Assembly (NCBI GenBank): GCA_023554245.1
Contig: JAMJQL010000003.1
Location: 1 to 56,624, forward strand
Length of the DNA stretch: 56,624 bases
Origin: Gemmatimonadota bacterium
GTDB lineage: Bacteria; Gemmatimonadota; Gemmatimonadetes; Palauibacterales; Palauibacteraceae
Direction: 5' to 3'
Shown: piece after piece, positions 1 to 6,819 of the stretch
Numbering within the stretch: position 1 is the first letter of the stretch
How the letters are laid out: every line of letters starts with the position of its first letter
Program-made: the position numbers and the translations under genes
The notes under the pieces: model-generated
The model's input: the letters and a program-made list of their open reading frames with translations, nothing else
Databases searched by the model: none
Told to the model about the DNA's origin: nothing

Positions 1-78
1 TACGCTCCCGGCCTCGGAGCCCGTTCTCACCACGCAGAGATGGGATTGAGAGGGAGCTTGACCAGCCACGGATCCGGG

Positions 79-1347
79 ATGGAAGCCGCCTTTCGGATCG
101 AGCAACGGACGCTCGCCAACGGCCTCCGGGTGATCGTACATCCCGATGGTTCGGCACCGCTCGTCGCCACTCACCTCATGTATCATGTCGGAAGCCGCCA
201 CGAGCCGCCGGGCCGGCGTGGATTCGCCCACCTGTTCGAGCATCTGCTCTTTCAGGGATCGGAGAACGTGCCGGAGGGCGAGCACTTCCGGCGGATCCAG
301 GCGGCCGGCGGCACCTTGAACGGCACGACGTGGTTCGATCGCACCAACTACTACGAGACCCTGCCCTCGGGTGATCTGGACCTCGCCCTGTGGCTGGAGT
401 CGGACCGTATGGGGTTCTTCCTCCCCGCGATCACGCAGGAGAAGCTCGACAACCAGCGGGACGTAGTGAAGAACGAGCGCCGCCAATCGTACGAAAACCG
501 ACCCTACGGACTTGCCGTGGAGACGATGCTGGAACTCGCCTACCCACCGGGTCACCCCTACCGGCATCCTACGATCGGCTACATGGAGGATCTGGACGCA
601 GCGTCGCTCGTTGACGTGCGCGGCTGGTTCGAGTCGTGGTACGGTCCGAACAACGCGGTCCTGGTCATCTCGGGCGCCGTCGATCCGGAGGCGGCATTCG
701 CCCGAGCCGAGCACTGGTTCGGGGAGATTCCCGCGCGTGTCGTACCCGAGTCGGTGCCCGTTCCGGTGGTGACGGAGGGGGTGAAGAGTGCGGGCGTCAT
801 CACCGACAGGGTGAGCGTTCCTCGGGTATACCTGATGTTCCACGCCCCGGCATTTCCCGATCCGGAATTCGAGCCGGCCGATGTCCTGTGTTCGCTCCTC
901 TCCGAAGGCAAGAGTTCGCGCCTCTACCGGTCGCTCGTCTACGACGCCCGAATCGCGGCTGATGTGAGCGCCTTCGTCTGGCCCACCGAGTCTGCCGGGA
1001 TGCTCTGGGTGGTAGCCACAGGCCGACCGGGCGTCGAGGCCCGTGAACTGGAATCCGCCATCTCGGAGGTGCTCGAGCCGTTGCGAGCCGACGGCCCCAC
1101 GGAACACGAAATCGAAGGCGCGAGAAACCGGGCGCGCCGACAGTTGTTGCGGCAACTCGACTCCGTGACCCGCCGGGCCGACCTCCTGGCCCATGCTGCC
1201 GTCCTGCGCGGCGATCCGGATTATCTCAACCAGGTCGGAGCGCGGTACGAGTCGATTTCCGGCGCCGAAGTGGCGGCGGCCGCCGCCTCGATCCTCGATC
1301 CCTCCCGGCGGACTGCCGTGCACGTCATTCCCCGGACGGAGGGCTGA
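79..1347 (+). CDS. M16 family zinc metallopeptidase, catalytic partner
   Basis: This is an insulinase/pitrilysin-type (M16) zinc endopeptidase that probably degrades peptides in the periplasm or cytoplasm. The inverted zinc motif HLFEH lies at residues 51-55, and a Glu in the NERRQ segment (about residue 133) sits at the right distance to be the third zinc ligand. The length, about 422 residues, fits one half of a two-subunit M16 enzyme. I place the start at 79, about ten residues before the LANGL motif, as in relatives; an upstream in-frame ATG at 40 is possible and neither has a strong ribosome binding site. The next gene, one base away, is the matching non-catalytic partner. No clear signal peptide is seen from the chosen start. 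Confidence 0.93.
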   Translation: MEAAFRIEQRTLANGLRVIVHPDGSAPLVATHLMYHVGSRHEPPGRRGFAHLFEHLLFQGSENVPEGEHFRRIQAAGGTLNGTTWFDRTNYYETLPSGDLDLALWLESDRMGFFLPAITQEKLDNQRDVVKNERRQSYENRPYGLAVETMLELAYPPGHPYRHPTIGYMEDLDAASLVDVRGWFESWYGPNNAVLVISGAVDPEAAFARAEHWFGEIPARVVPESVPVPVVTEGVKSAGVITDRVSVPRVYLMFHAPAFPDPEFEPADVLCSLLSEGKSSRLYRSLVYDARIAADVSAFVWPTESAGMLWVVATGRPGVEARELESAISEVLEPLRADGPTEHEIEGARNRARRQLLRQLDSVTRRADLLAHAAVLRGDPDYLNQVGARYESISGAEVAAAAASILDPSRRTAVHVIPRTEG

Positions 1348-1348
1348 A

Positions 1349-2704
1349 ATGGCCGTTGCGGACCGGAAGACGCCGCCTCGATCGCGGGCCACGCCACCTC
1401 CGGCGATGCCCGAGTTCCTGGATTTCAGGCTCGCGAGAGATTTTCGGGTGCGTGTCGCGCGGGTCGAGAGGCTCCCGGAGGTCGCGATCCGTCTGGTGCT
1501 GGATGCCGGATCGGCTGCCGAGCCTGCAGCCAGAGCCGGCGTCGCGGCTCTGACCGCGCGCGTCGTCCAGGCCGGTGCCGGAGGACGCACCGCGATGGAG
1601 CTCGCGGAGTGGCTCGACCACATGGGCGCATCGGTGGGAAGCGGCGTGGGTTACGATTCGGCCCGTTTCTCACTCCACAGTCTGTCGGACACGTTGGAAG
1701 ATGCTCTCGATTATCTGTCCACGGTGCTCCTCGCCCCGGATTTCCCCGAAGACGAGATCGCCCGCGTCCGCGCCGAGCGCATGGACGAGGTGCGGCGGAG
1801 CGCCGATGAACCGGTAGAGCTGGCCGGAGAGGCTCTCTCCGAGGCGATATTCGGGTCTCATCCGTACGGGCGCTCGGTCAGGGGCCAGCTCGCGACGCTC
1901 GAGACGCTGCACCGGACGGAAGTGGATTCGTTCTGGCGAAGCTCCTACCGGCCGGGAGAGGCGTTCCTGGTCGCCGCGGGCGATGTCGACCCCGAACGCT
2001 TCGCCGGTCGACTCGAGAGCCGATTCGAAGACTGGCCGCTCGGAGAGCGCCCGGGCGCTGTCGAGGCTTTCAAGGGGCCGGCAGTCGCCGCGGGCGATGT
2101 GATCCTCGTCGATCGACCGGGCAGCGAGCAGTCGGAGATTCGTGTCGGAACGGTGGGACTGGCGCGTGGCCACGAAGACGAGGTTCCCGTGCTGGTGATG
2201 AACGCGATTCTCGGTGGGCTGTTCAACTCGCGGCTCAATTTGAATCTCCGCGAAGACAAAGGGTGGACATACGGAGCGCGCTCGGGCTTCTCTCTGCGCC
2301 GGGCGCCGGGTCCATTCGTCGCCCGGGCAGCCGTGGATACTCCCGTCACCGTCCGGGCCTTCGAGGAAACGCTGGCCGAGATCGCGAGCATGCAGGAGCG
2401 GCCTCCTTCCGACGAGGAGCTGGAGCTCGCCAGGAACGCCCTCATCCTCTCGCTTCCGCGCCAATTCGAAACGACCAGCCAGGTGGCTGCAAAGGAGGCG
2501 GAGCGCGTCGGCTACGGGCTTCCGGCGGACTGGTGGGAGACACTGCCCGCGCGGGTCAGGGCGGTAGAGAAGGAGGACGTGGTCCGGGTCGCCACGAAGT
2601 ACCTGGACCGAAAGAAGTTGACGCTGGTTGCAGTGGGAGATGCGACCCGAATCAGGGAAGACCTGGCGTCCCTGGGTTCGGTTCGGGACCGACCGGAGCC
2701 TTGA
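1349..2704 (+). CDS. M16 family peptidase-like protein, non-catalytic partner
   Basis: This second M16-fold protein, about 451 residues, lacks the HxxEH zinc motif, so it should be the non-catalytic subunit that closes the chamber over substrate. It keeps the R/Y-type segment LREDKGWTYGARSGF in its C-terminal half, which in M16B pairs binds substrate. It starts one base after the stop of the catalytic gene, so the two are surely cotranscribed and probably form a heterodimer. The ATG at 1349 was preferred over a frame opening inside the upstream gene because the residues from there on look like the family N-terminus. A Pro/Arg-rich stretch of about 20 residues precedes the domain. Confidence 0.92.
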   Translation: MAVADRKTPPRSRATPPPAMPEFLDFRLARDFRVRVARVERLPEVAIRLVLDAGSAAEPAARAGVAALTARVVQAGAGGRTAMELAEWLDHMGASVGSGVGYDSARFSLHSLSDTLEDALDYLSTVLLAPDFPEDEIARVRAERMDEVRRSADEPVELAGEALSEAIFGSHPYGRSVRGQLATLETLHRTEVDSFWRSSYRPGEAFLVAAGDVDPERFAGRLESRFEDWPLGERPGAVEAFKGPAVAAGDVILVDRPGSEQSEIRVGTVGLARGHEDEVPVLVMNAILGGLFNSRLNLNLREDKGWTYGARSGFSLRRAPGPFVARAAVDTPVTVRAFEETLAEIASMQERPPSDEELELARNALILSLPRQFETTSQVAAKEAERVGYGLPADWWETLPARVRAVEKEDVVRVATKYLDRKKLTLVAVGDATRIREDLASLGSVRDRPEP

Positions 2705-2729
2705 GCTTCGGGGCTTTTTCGGTTACCTT
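2701..2729 (+). promoter_or_regulatory. Candidate promoter for the NUDIX gene
   Basis: A -35-like TTGAGC (2701-2706) is followed after 17 bases by TACCTT (2724-2729). The -10 match to TATAAT is only partial. The same TTG...TACC(T/C)T arrangement occurs before trpS and before the phage-shock operon, which is the main support. Transcription would start near 2736, upstream of the TTG start at 2775. Confidence 0.3.
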
Positions 2730-2774
2730 TCCGCCTCGACTTCCGTCATACGATCAGACAGCGGACAACGGCCC

Positions 2775-3410
2775 TTGCGAGACGAATCGGGAACGATCGA
2801 GAGTCGTTCCGTGTTCCGGGGGCGGGTGCTCGATCTGAACGTCGAGAGAGTCCGCTATCCCGACGGCAGCGAAGGAGAGCTGGAGATCGTCCGTCACCGC
2901 GGAGCCGCGGCGGCGCTGCCCGTCTTTCGAGCGGGCGAGTGGCCGCGGGGCCCGGGGCCGGCGGTCGTCCTGATCCGGCAGCACCGCCATGCCGCCGGGG
3001 GGCGACTCTGGGAGTTGCCGGCGGGAAAGCTGGACGAAGGGGAGACAGCGGAGTCTTGCGCTGCTCGCGAGCTGGAAGAGGAGACGGGCATCCGGGCGGC
3101 GGAGTTCGTGCCGTTGACGACGATCTGGACGACACCCGGGTTTACGGACGAACGGATTCACCTCTTCCTGGCCATGGGCCTGGAAGAGGGAGAGGAATCG
3201 CTCGAGGCTCACGAGTTCATCGAGCGACACGAGATGACGCTCCGCGAAGCATTGGAGCGGGTGGATTCGGGCGAGATCGACGATGCGAAGACGATGATCG
3301 CCCTGCTGCTGGCGGATCGCCTGATCGGCGAATCCGATCGCGGCGGGCGAGGCAACGGTCCGGGCCGATCGAGTGTCCTAGATACGGGGACAGGATCGAG
3401 CTCCAGTTGA
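2775..3410 (+). CDS. NUDIX hydrolase, ADP-ribose pyrophosphatase-like
   Basis: This is a NUDIX hydrolase, probably cleaving ADP-ribose or a related nucleoside diphosphate derivative. A complete NUDIX box is present (G-x5-E-x7-REL-x-EE-x-GI, reading GKLDEGE then REL and EEETGI), with a downstream acidic region (EEGEESLEAHEF) of the ADPRase type. The start is uncertain: the frame is open back to 2628 inside the M16 gene, but that leader looks non-coding. I chose a TTG at 2775, which gives a 211-residue protein beginning shortly before the conserved FRGRVLDL segment; a GTG at 2811 is the other option. The C-terminal 20 residues are low complexity (Gly, Arg, Ser). Confidence 0.85.
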   Translation: MRDESGTIESRSVFRGRVLDLNVERVRYPDGSEGELEIVRHRGAAAALPVFRAGEWPRGPGPAVVLIRQHRHAAGGRLWELPAGKLDEGETAESCAARELEEETGIRAAEFVPLTTIWTTPGFTDERIHLFLAMGLEEGEESLEAHEFIERHEMTLREALERVDSGEIDDAKTMIALLLADRLIGESDRGGRGNGPGRSSVLDTGTGSSSS

Positions 3411-3489
3411 TGTCGTACGCCCTGCTGTGGAAGCGTTCGAGTTCGACGACGCCGTCCGGGTCGAGTGGACGGGAGAACGTCGGTGATTG

Positions 3490-3509
3490 CCGGATCGCCA
3501 GCGATCCGG
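3490..3509 (+). promoter_or_regulatory. Perfect hairpin just before the sigma factor ribosome binding site
   Basis: An 8-bp perfect stem (3490-3497 with 3502-3509) encloses a 4-base loop (CCAG). It ends six bases before the Shine-Dalgarno AAGGAG (3515-3520) of the sigma factor gene. It could shape translation of that gene or be an mRNA processing site. The rest of 3411-3525 shows no gene and no clear promoter. Confidence 0.4.
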
Positions 3510-3525
3510 TCGATAAGGAGCTGAG

Positions 3526-4167
3526 ATGACGGGAATCCGGCTGGAAAAGACCACTACGCAGCCCGCTGTCGGCAGCGAGTCCGTCGATTTGAAGGCGCTG
3601 GACGACGCGGCACTGGTCGCCGAGTATCTCGGAGGCCGGAGGCGTGCGTTCCATGAGCTCGCGGATCGCTACCATTTGCGGCTGCTGAACTTCATCTATC
3701 GGACCATCGGCGATCGGGATCGTGCTGAGGACCTGGTTCAGGAGACGTTCGTGCGGGTGTATCGTCACCTGCACCGTTTCGACCCGACCAAAAAGTTCTC
3801 GACCTGGATCTACACGATCGCCAGCAATCTCGCCAAAAACGAGCTCAGGAACCGTTCGCGGAATCCGATGGTGCTCTTCCAGGCGATCAAGAAGAACTGG
3901 GAAGCCGACCACAGGCCTCTCCAGTGGGAGGACAACTCCTATTCGCCGGACGACCTGTTCCGGAAGCGGCACCTCCGCGAGCAGGTGGAGCAGGCGGTCG
4001 CCGAGCTTCCCGAGCATCACCGCGTCGTGTTCGTCCTGCGCGAGATGGAAGGCAAGACCTACGAGGAGATCTCCGAGATCACCGGGGTGACACTCGGAAC
4101 GGTGAAGTCACGCCTGAACCGGGCGCGGAACAAGTTCGCGCAGATCATCGGGCCGATGCTCGACTGA
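3526..4167 (+). CDS. RNA polymerase sigma factor, ECF (RpoE-like) family
   Basis: This 213-residue protein has the two-domain plan of extracytoplasmic-function sigma factors. Region 2 lies at about residues 40-110, with the characteristic RAEDLVQETFVRVYRH and FSTWIYTIASN segments for core binding and -10 recognition. Region 4 lies at about 150-205, with the helix-turn-helix YEEISEITGVTLGTVKSRLNRAR for -35 binding. The Shine-Dalgarno AAGGAG is five bases before the ATG. The next gene encodes a zinc-finger anti-sigma, so this factor is probably held inactive until an envelope or redox signal arrives. Its targets cannot be read from this window. Confidence 0.95.
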   Translation: MTGIRLEKTTTQPAVGSESVDLKALDDAALVAEYLGGRRRAFHELADRYHLRLLNFIYRTIGDRDRAEDLVQETFVRVYRHLHRFDPTKKFSTWIYTIASNLAKNELRNRSRNPMVLFQAIKKNWEADHRPLQWEDNSYSPDDLFRKRHLREQVEQAVAELPEHHRVVFVLREMEGKTYEEISEITGVTLGTVKSRLNRARNKFAQIIGPMLD

Positions 4168-4196
4168 CCGCGCGAGGCGCACCGGACGCACGATAC

Positions 4197-4222
4197 CGAA
4201 GGCGGCCTCCGGGCCGCCTTCG
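4197..4222 (+). terminator. Perfect 11-bp hairpin after the sigma factor gene
   Basis: A perfect 11-bp GC-rich stem (4197-4207 with 4212-4222) closes a 4-base TCCG loop 30 bases after the sigma factor stop codon. There is no T-run after it, so intrinsic termination is uncertain. It may attenuate readthrough into the anti-sigma gene or protect an mRNA end. Confidence 0.5.
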
Positions 4223-4297
4223 TGCATCCGGAACGAAGTGCCCCGCTGCCCGGGAACCCGCTTTCCTCAGTCCGGTATCACAGCCACGAACGAAAGT

Positions 4298-4317
4298 GCG
4301 CCCGGAGGCTCGGGCGC
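4298..4317 (+). promoter_or_regulatory. Hairpin in the anti-sigma leader
   Basis: A perfect 7-bp stem (4298-4304 with 4311-4317) has a 6-base loop and lies 52 bases before the anti-sigma start. It is the third strong hairpin around this sigma/anti-sigma pair. The role is unknown. Confidence 0.35.
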
Positions 4318-4369
4318 GAACCACGGGACTCGAAGCACGGAGCGGCTCCGGCCGCGGTCGAACGGAACA

Positions 4370-4933
4370 ATGCACTGCGATTGTGATCGATTCATTCAGG
4401 AATACTCCGAGTACCGCGACGGCGTGCTCACGCCCGACCGGGAGGCGGAGTTTCGCGAACACGTCGCGGCCTGCCCCTGCTGTGCCCGCTACGACAGGGT
4501 GTTGCGAGCGGCTGGTGATCTTCTCGCCCAGTTGCCTTCGGCAGAGCCCCACGACGACTTCATGCCCCGCCTGCAGCACCGCCTCTACAACATCGACGAG
4601 GGACTCGGCGACATGCCGGCGCACCGGTTCGCCGGGGCCGCTGCGCTAGTCGGCGTAGCCGCGGTCGGGATACTGGCCCTGTTCTGGCTTCCCTTCGCGG
4701 CATCGGTTCCGGTGGAGATGCAGCTCGATCCCGTGGCCGCTTACGTTCCGCCGCCGGTGGACGAAGAGGTCCCGAGCCTGTTCCGAAGAGGCCATTTCGT
4801 CGAAGCAGCAGCCGGCCAGGCTCGCATCCTGGAGTCCGGCGCCGTGGTCTGGCAGCCCCGCTCACACGTGCATCCGACCGTGATCCTGGAATCCGGCTCC
4901 TGGGTCCAGGCGTCCGCGTCGTTCGGCCACTGA
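4370..4933 (+). CDS. Anti-sigma factor with zinc-finger (zf-HC2) domain
   Basis: This protein, about 187 residues, is probably the membrane-bound anti-sigma for the factor encoded upstream. Its N-terminus holds the anti-sigma zinc signature HxxxCxxC (His31, Cys35, Cys38), with extra cysteines at positions 3 and 5 that could supply the fourth ligand. A single membrane helix (AALVGVAAVGILALFWL) lies around residues 87-105. The C-terminal part outside the membrane is proline and valine rich, with no recognised enzyme domain. I chose the ATG at 4370 because the zinc-finger domain starts there; the frame is open further upstream but overlaps the hairpins. The gap of 202 bases from the sigma gene is long for such a pair. 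Confidence 0.85.
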   Translation: MHCDCDRFIQEYSEYRDGVLTPDREAEFREHVAACPCCARYDRVLRAAGDLLAQLPSAEPHDDFMPRLQHRLYNIDEGLGDMPAHRFAGAAALVGVAAVGILALFWLPFAASVPVEMQLDPVAAYVPPPVDEEVPSLFRRGHFVEAAAGQARILESGAVVWQPRSHVHPTVILESGSWVQASASFGH

Positions 4934-4952
4934 GCCGGTCGACGCTCCCGGC

Positions 4953-5972
4953 GTGAGTCTCGCCGCCGAGAAGCGGTTCGAACGGATCGTCGCCGGGGAC
5001 TCCCTCGACGGCGCTTTCTTTTTCCACGGTGACGCAGGTCGTCTGCGCGACGAGGCAGCGCGCCGCCTCGCAGATGCAGCCGTCGACCCGGCTACGCGCG
5101 ATTTCAATCTCGACATCTACCGGGGGGCCAGTGTATCGCCAGAGACACTGGCCGCGTCGCTCGCGATGGCGCCCGTGATGGCGTCCCGCCGTGTCGTGGT
5201 TCTCTACGAGGCGGAAAGACTGACCCCGACCGGTTGCAGGGTGGTCGAAGAGACTCTGGACCGTTTCCCTCGTGGCCTGACGCTGATCGTCACTGCCACG
5301 ATTCCCGATCGGTCGAAGAAGAAGTTCTACCTTCGCCTCAAGAAAGACACGACCGCGCTCGAGTGGTCGGCACCGCGAGAGTCGGAAGTACCGGGCTGGC
5401 TGATCGAACGGGCGCAGGAGCACCACGAGGTGAAGCTGCGCGCCGATGCCGCGGAGGCCCTCGCCTCCGCGGTCGGGGCCGATCTCGGTCTTCTCGACGC
5501 CGAGCTGGCGAAGCTGGCGTCCGCGGCGTCCGGCGGGGAGGTGGATCGTGAACTCGTCGGCCGTCTCGTTCCGAACGTGCGTGAAGTCGATCGCTGGGCC
5601 TGGATGAACCTGGTTGGCGACAGGCAATACATGGAAGCGAGACGCCAGTTGCCGTTGCTGCTGGCGATGCCCGGGGAGAACGCGGTGGGGCTGCTGATCG
5701 GCCTGGTCGAGCATCACCTGTTTCTGGGGATCGCAGCCGAAGGCGGCGCGGGAGCCGTGACCGAGGTTCTCGGCCGGGTGGGCAAGCCCTACCTGAGATT
5801 CAAGGCCAGGACCTGGGCCGCTCAGGCCCGACGCTGGACGCCCGCGGAGATCGACGAGGCCCTGGCCCTGCTCCAGGTTGCCGATCGACAGGCGAAGACA
5901 GGTCATACGGATCACGCGGTGATCGAGAATCTGCTGCTCCGTCTGGAGACGCAGCGCATGGGAGTGAGTTGA
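4953..5972 (+). CDS. holA: DNA polymerase III subunit delta
   Basis: This 339-residue protein matches the delta subunit of the clamp loader, which opens the beta sliding clamp at primer ends. Visible family features are the N-terminal FFFHGDAGRLRDEAARR segment, the degenerate ATPase core without a Walker A (delta does not bind ATP), the VVVLYEAERL segment, and the C-terminal collar with the DRQAKTGHTDHAVIENLLL pattern. It starts with GTG 19 bases after the anti-sigma gene and ends one base before the SPOR gene. Delta sequences diverge widely, so the assignment rests on overall pattern and length. Confidence 0.88.
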   Translation: MSLAAEKRFERIVAGDSLDGAFFFHGDAGRLRDEAARRLADAAVDPATRDFNLDIYRGASVSPETLAASLAMAPVMASRRVVVLYEAERLTPTGCRVVEETLDRFPRGLTLIVTATIPDRSKKKFYLRLKKDTTALEWSAPRESEVPGWLIERAQEHHEVKLRADAAEALASAVGADLGLLDAELAKLASAASGGEVDRELVGRLVPNVREVDRWAWMNLVGDRQYMEARRQLPLLLAMPGENAVGLLIGLVEHHLFLGIAAEGGAGAVTEVLGRVGKPYLRFKARTWAAQARRWTPAEIDEALALLQVADRQAKTGHTDHAVIENLLLRLETQRMGVS

Positions 5973-5973
5973 A

Positions 5974-6819
5974 GTGAGGAGACGGGTGGGTTTCCACTCC
6001 AGCGGATGGTTCATTTCCCCTGTCGCCCTTCCCGCTCTGTTCTGCGCCGGGGCCTGCCTCGCGACTCCGGGTAGCGTTCTCGGCCAGTCCGGTGACCCGC
6101 TCGAGGCAGCGGAGCTGGCGGCCGATGCGGGAGACGTCGACCGGGCGAGGCAGTACCTGTCCGAGTGGACGCAGTCCTCCGCGTCCACCGCCACGCGCGA
6201 CGACAGAGGACAGGCCCTGGTCCTGCGCGCCCGCCTGACCGAAGATGCCGATTCGGCGGAACTGGCCTACATGGAGGCAGCGGTCGTCGGCGGTGAGGAA
6301 TACGGGGCCCTCGCTCGCCTTCGCCTGGCGCAGTTGAGGCTGATGAGCGGGCGGGCACGTCTGGCCATCGACGATCTCGACCTGTTGCGCGATGATTTTC
6401 CGGCCAGCGAACGGGTTCCCGAGTCCTGGCTGTGGACCGGATTCGCCTTCGAGTCGCTGGGAGATCCGGCGTCCGCCTGTGCGGCCTGGGCCGAGGCTGC
6501 CGGCAGCGATCCGACGGATCCCGTCAACGTGCAGGCAACGGCCGGACTGTTGGCCTGCTCCGACGATTCCGCCGTGGATGGATCGGCGAGCAGGTATACG
6601 GTCCAGCTCGGAGCATTCGGAACCCGGGGGGCGGCGGACGATGTAAGGGCGCGAGCCTCCAGCGCAGGTTCCGACGCGTGGGTGCAGGAACCCGATGACT
6701 CGACGCCCCTGTACCGGGTCCGGGTCGGCCATTTCTCGCGCAAGGAGGATGCGGCGCGCATGGCGGTCGACCTCCGTTCCCGCGGGCTCGAGGCAATCGT
6801 GGTGGCGGATCGCCCATGA
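5974..6819 (+). CDS. SPOR domain-containing secreted protein with TPR-like repeats
   Basis: This 281-residue protein starts with a basic N-terminus and a hydrophobic stretch (residues 12-30) that looks like a signal peptide, so it should act in the periplasm. Residues about 38-190 form alanine-rich helical repeats resembling TPR or outer-membrane-lipoprotein scaffolds. The C-terminal 75 residues are a SPOR domain (YTVQLGAFG near its start, YRVRVGHFSRKEDAARMA later), which binds denuded peptidoglycan at the division site. It overlaps mutS by four bases (ATGA). The start codon is GTG. The exact role is not known. Confidence 0.85.
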   Translation: MRRRVGFHSSGWFISPVALPALFCAGACLATPGSVLGQSGDPLEAAELAADAGDVDRARQYLSEWTQSSASTATRDDRGQALVLRARLTEDADSAELAYMEAAVVGGEEYGALARLRLAQLRLMSGRARLAIDDLDLLRDDFPASERVPESWLWTGFAFESLGDPASACAAWAEAAGSDPTDPVNVQATAGLLACSDDSAVDGSASRYTVQLGAFGTRGAADDVRARASSAGSDAWVQEPDDSTPLYRVRVGHFSRKEDAARMAVDLRSRGLEAIVVADRP

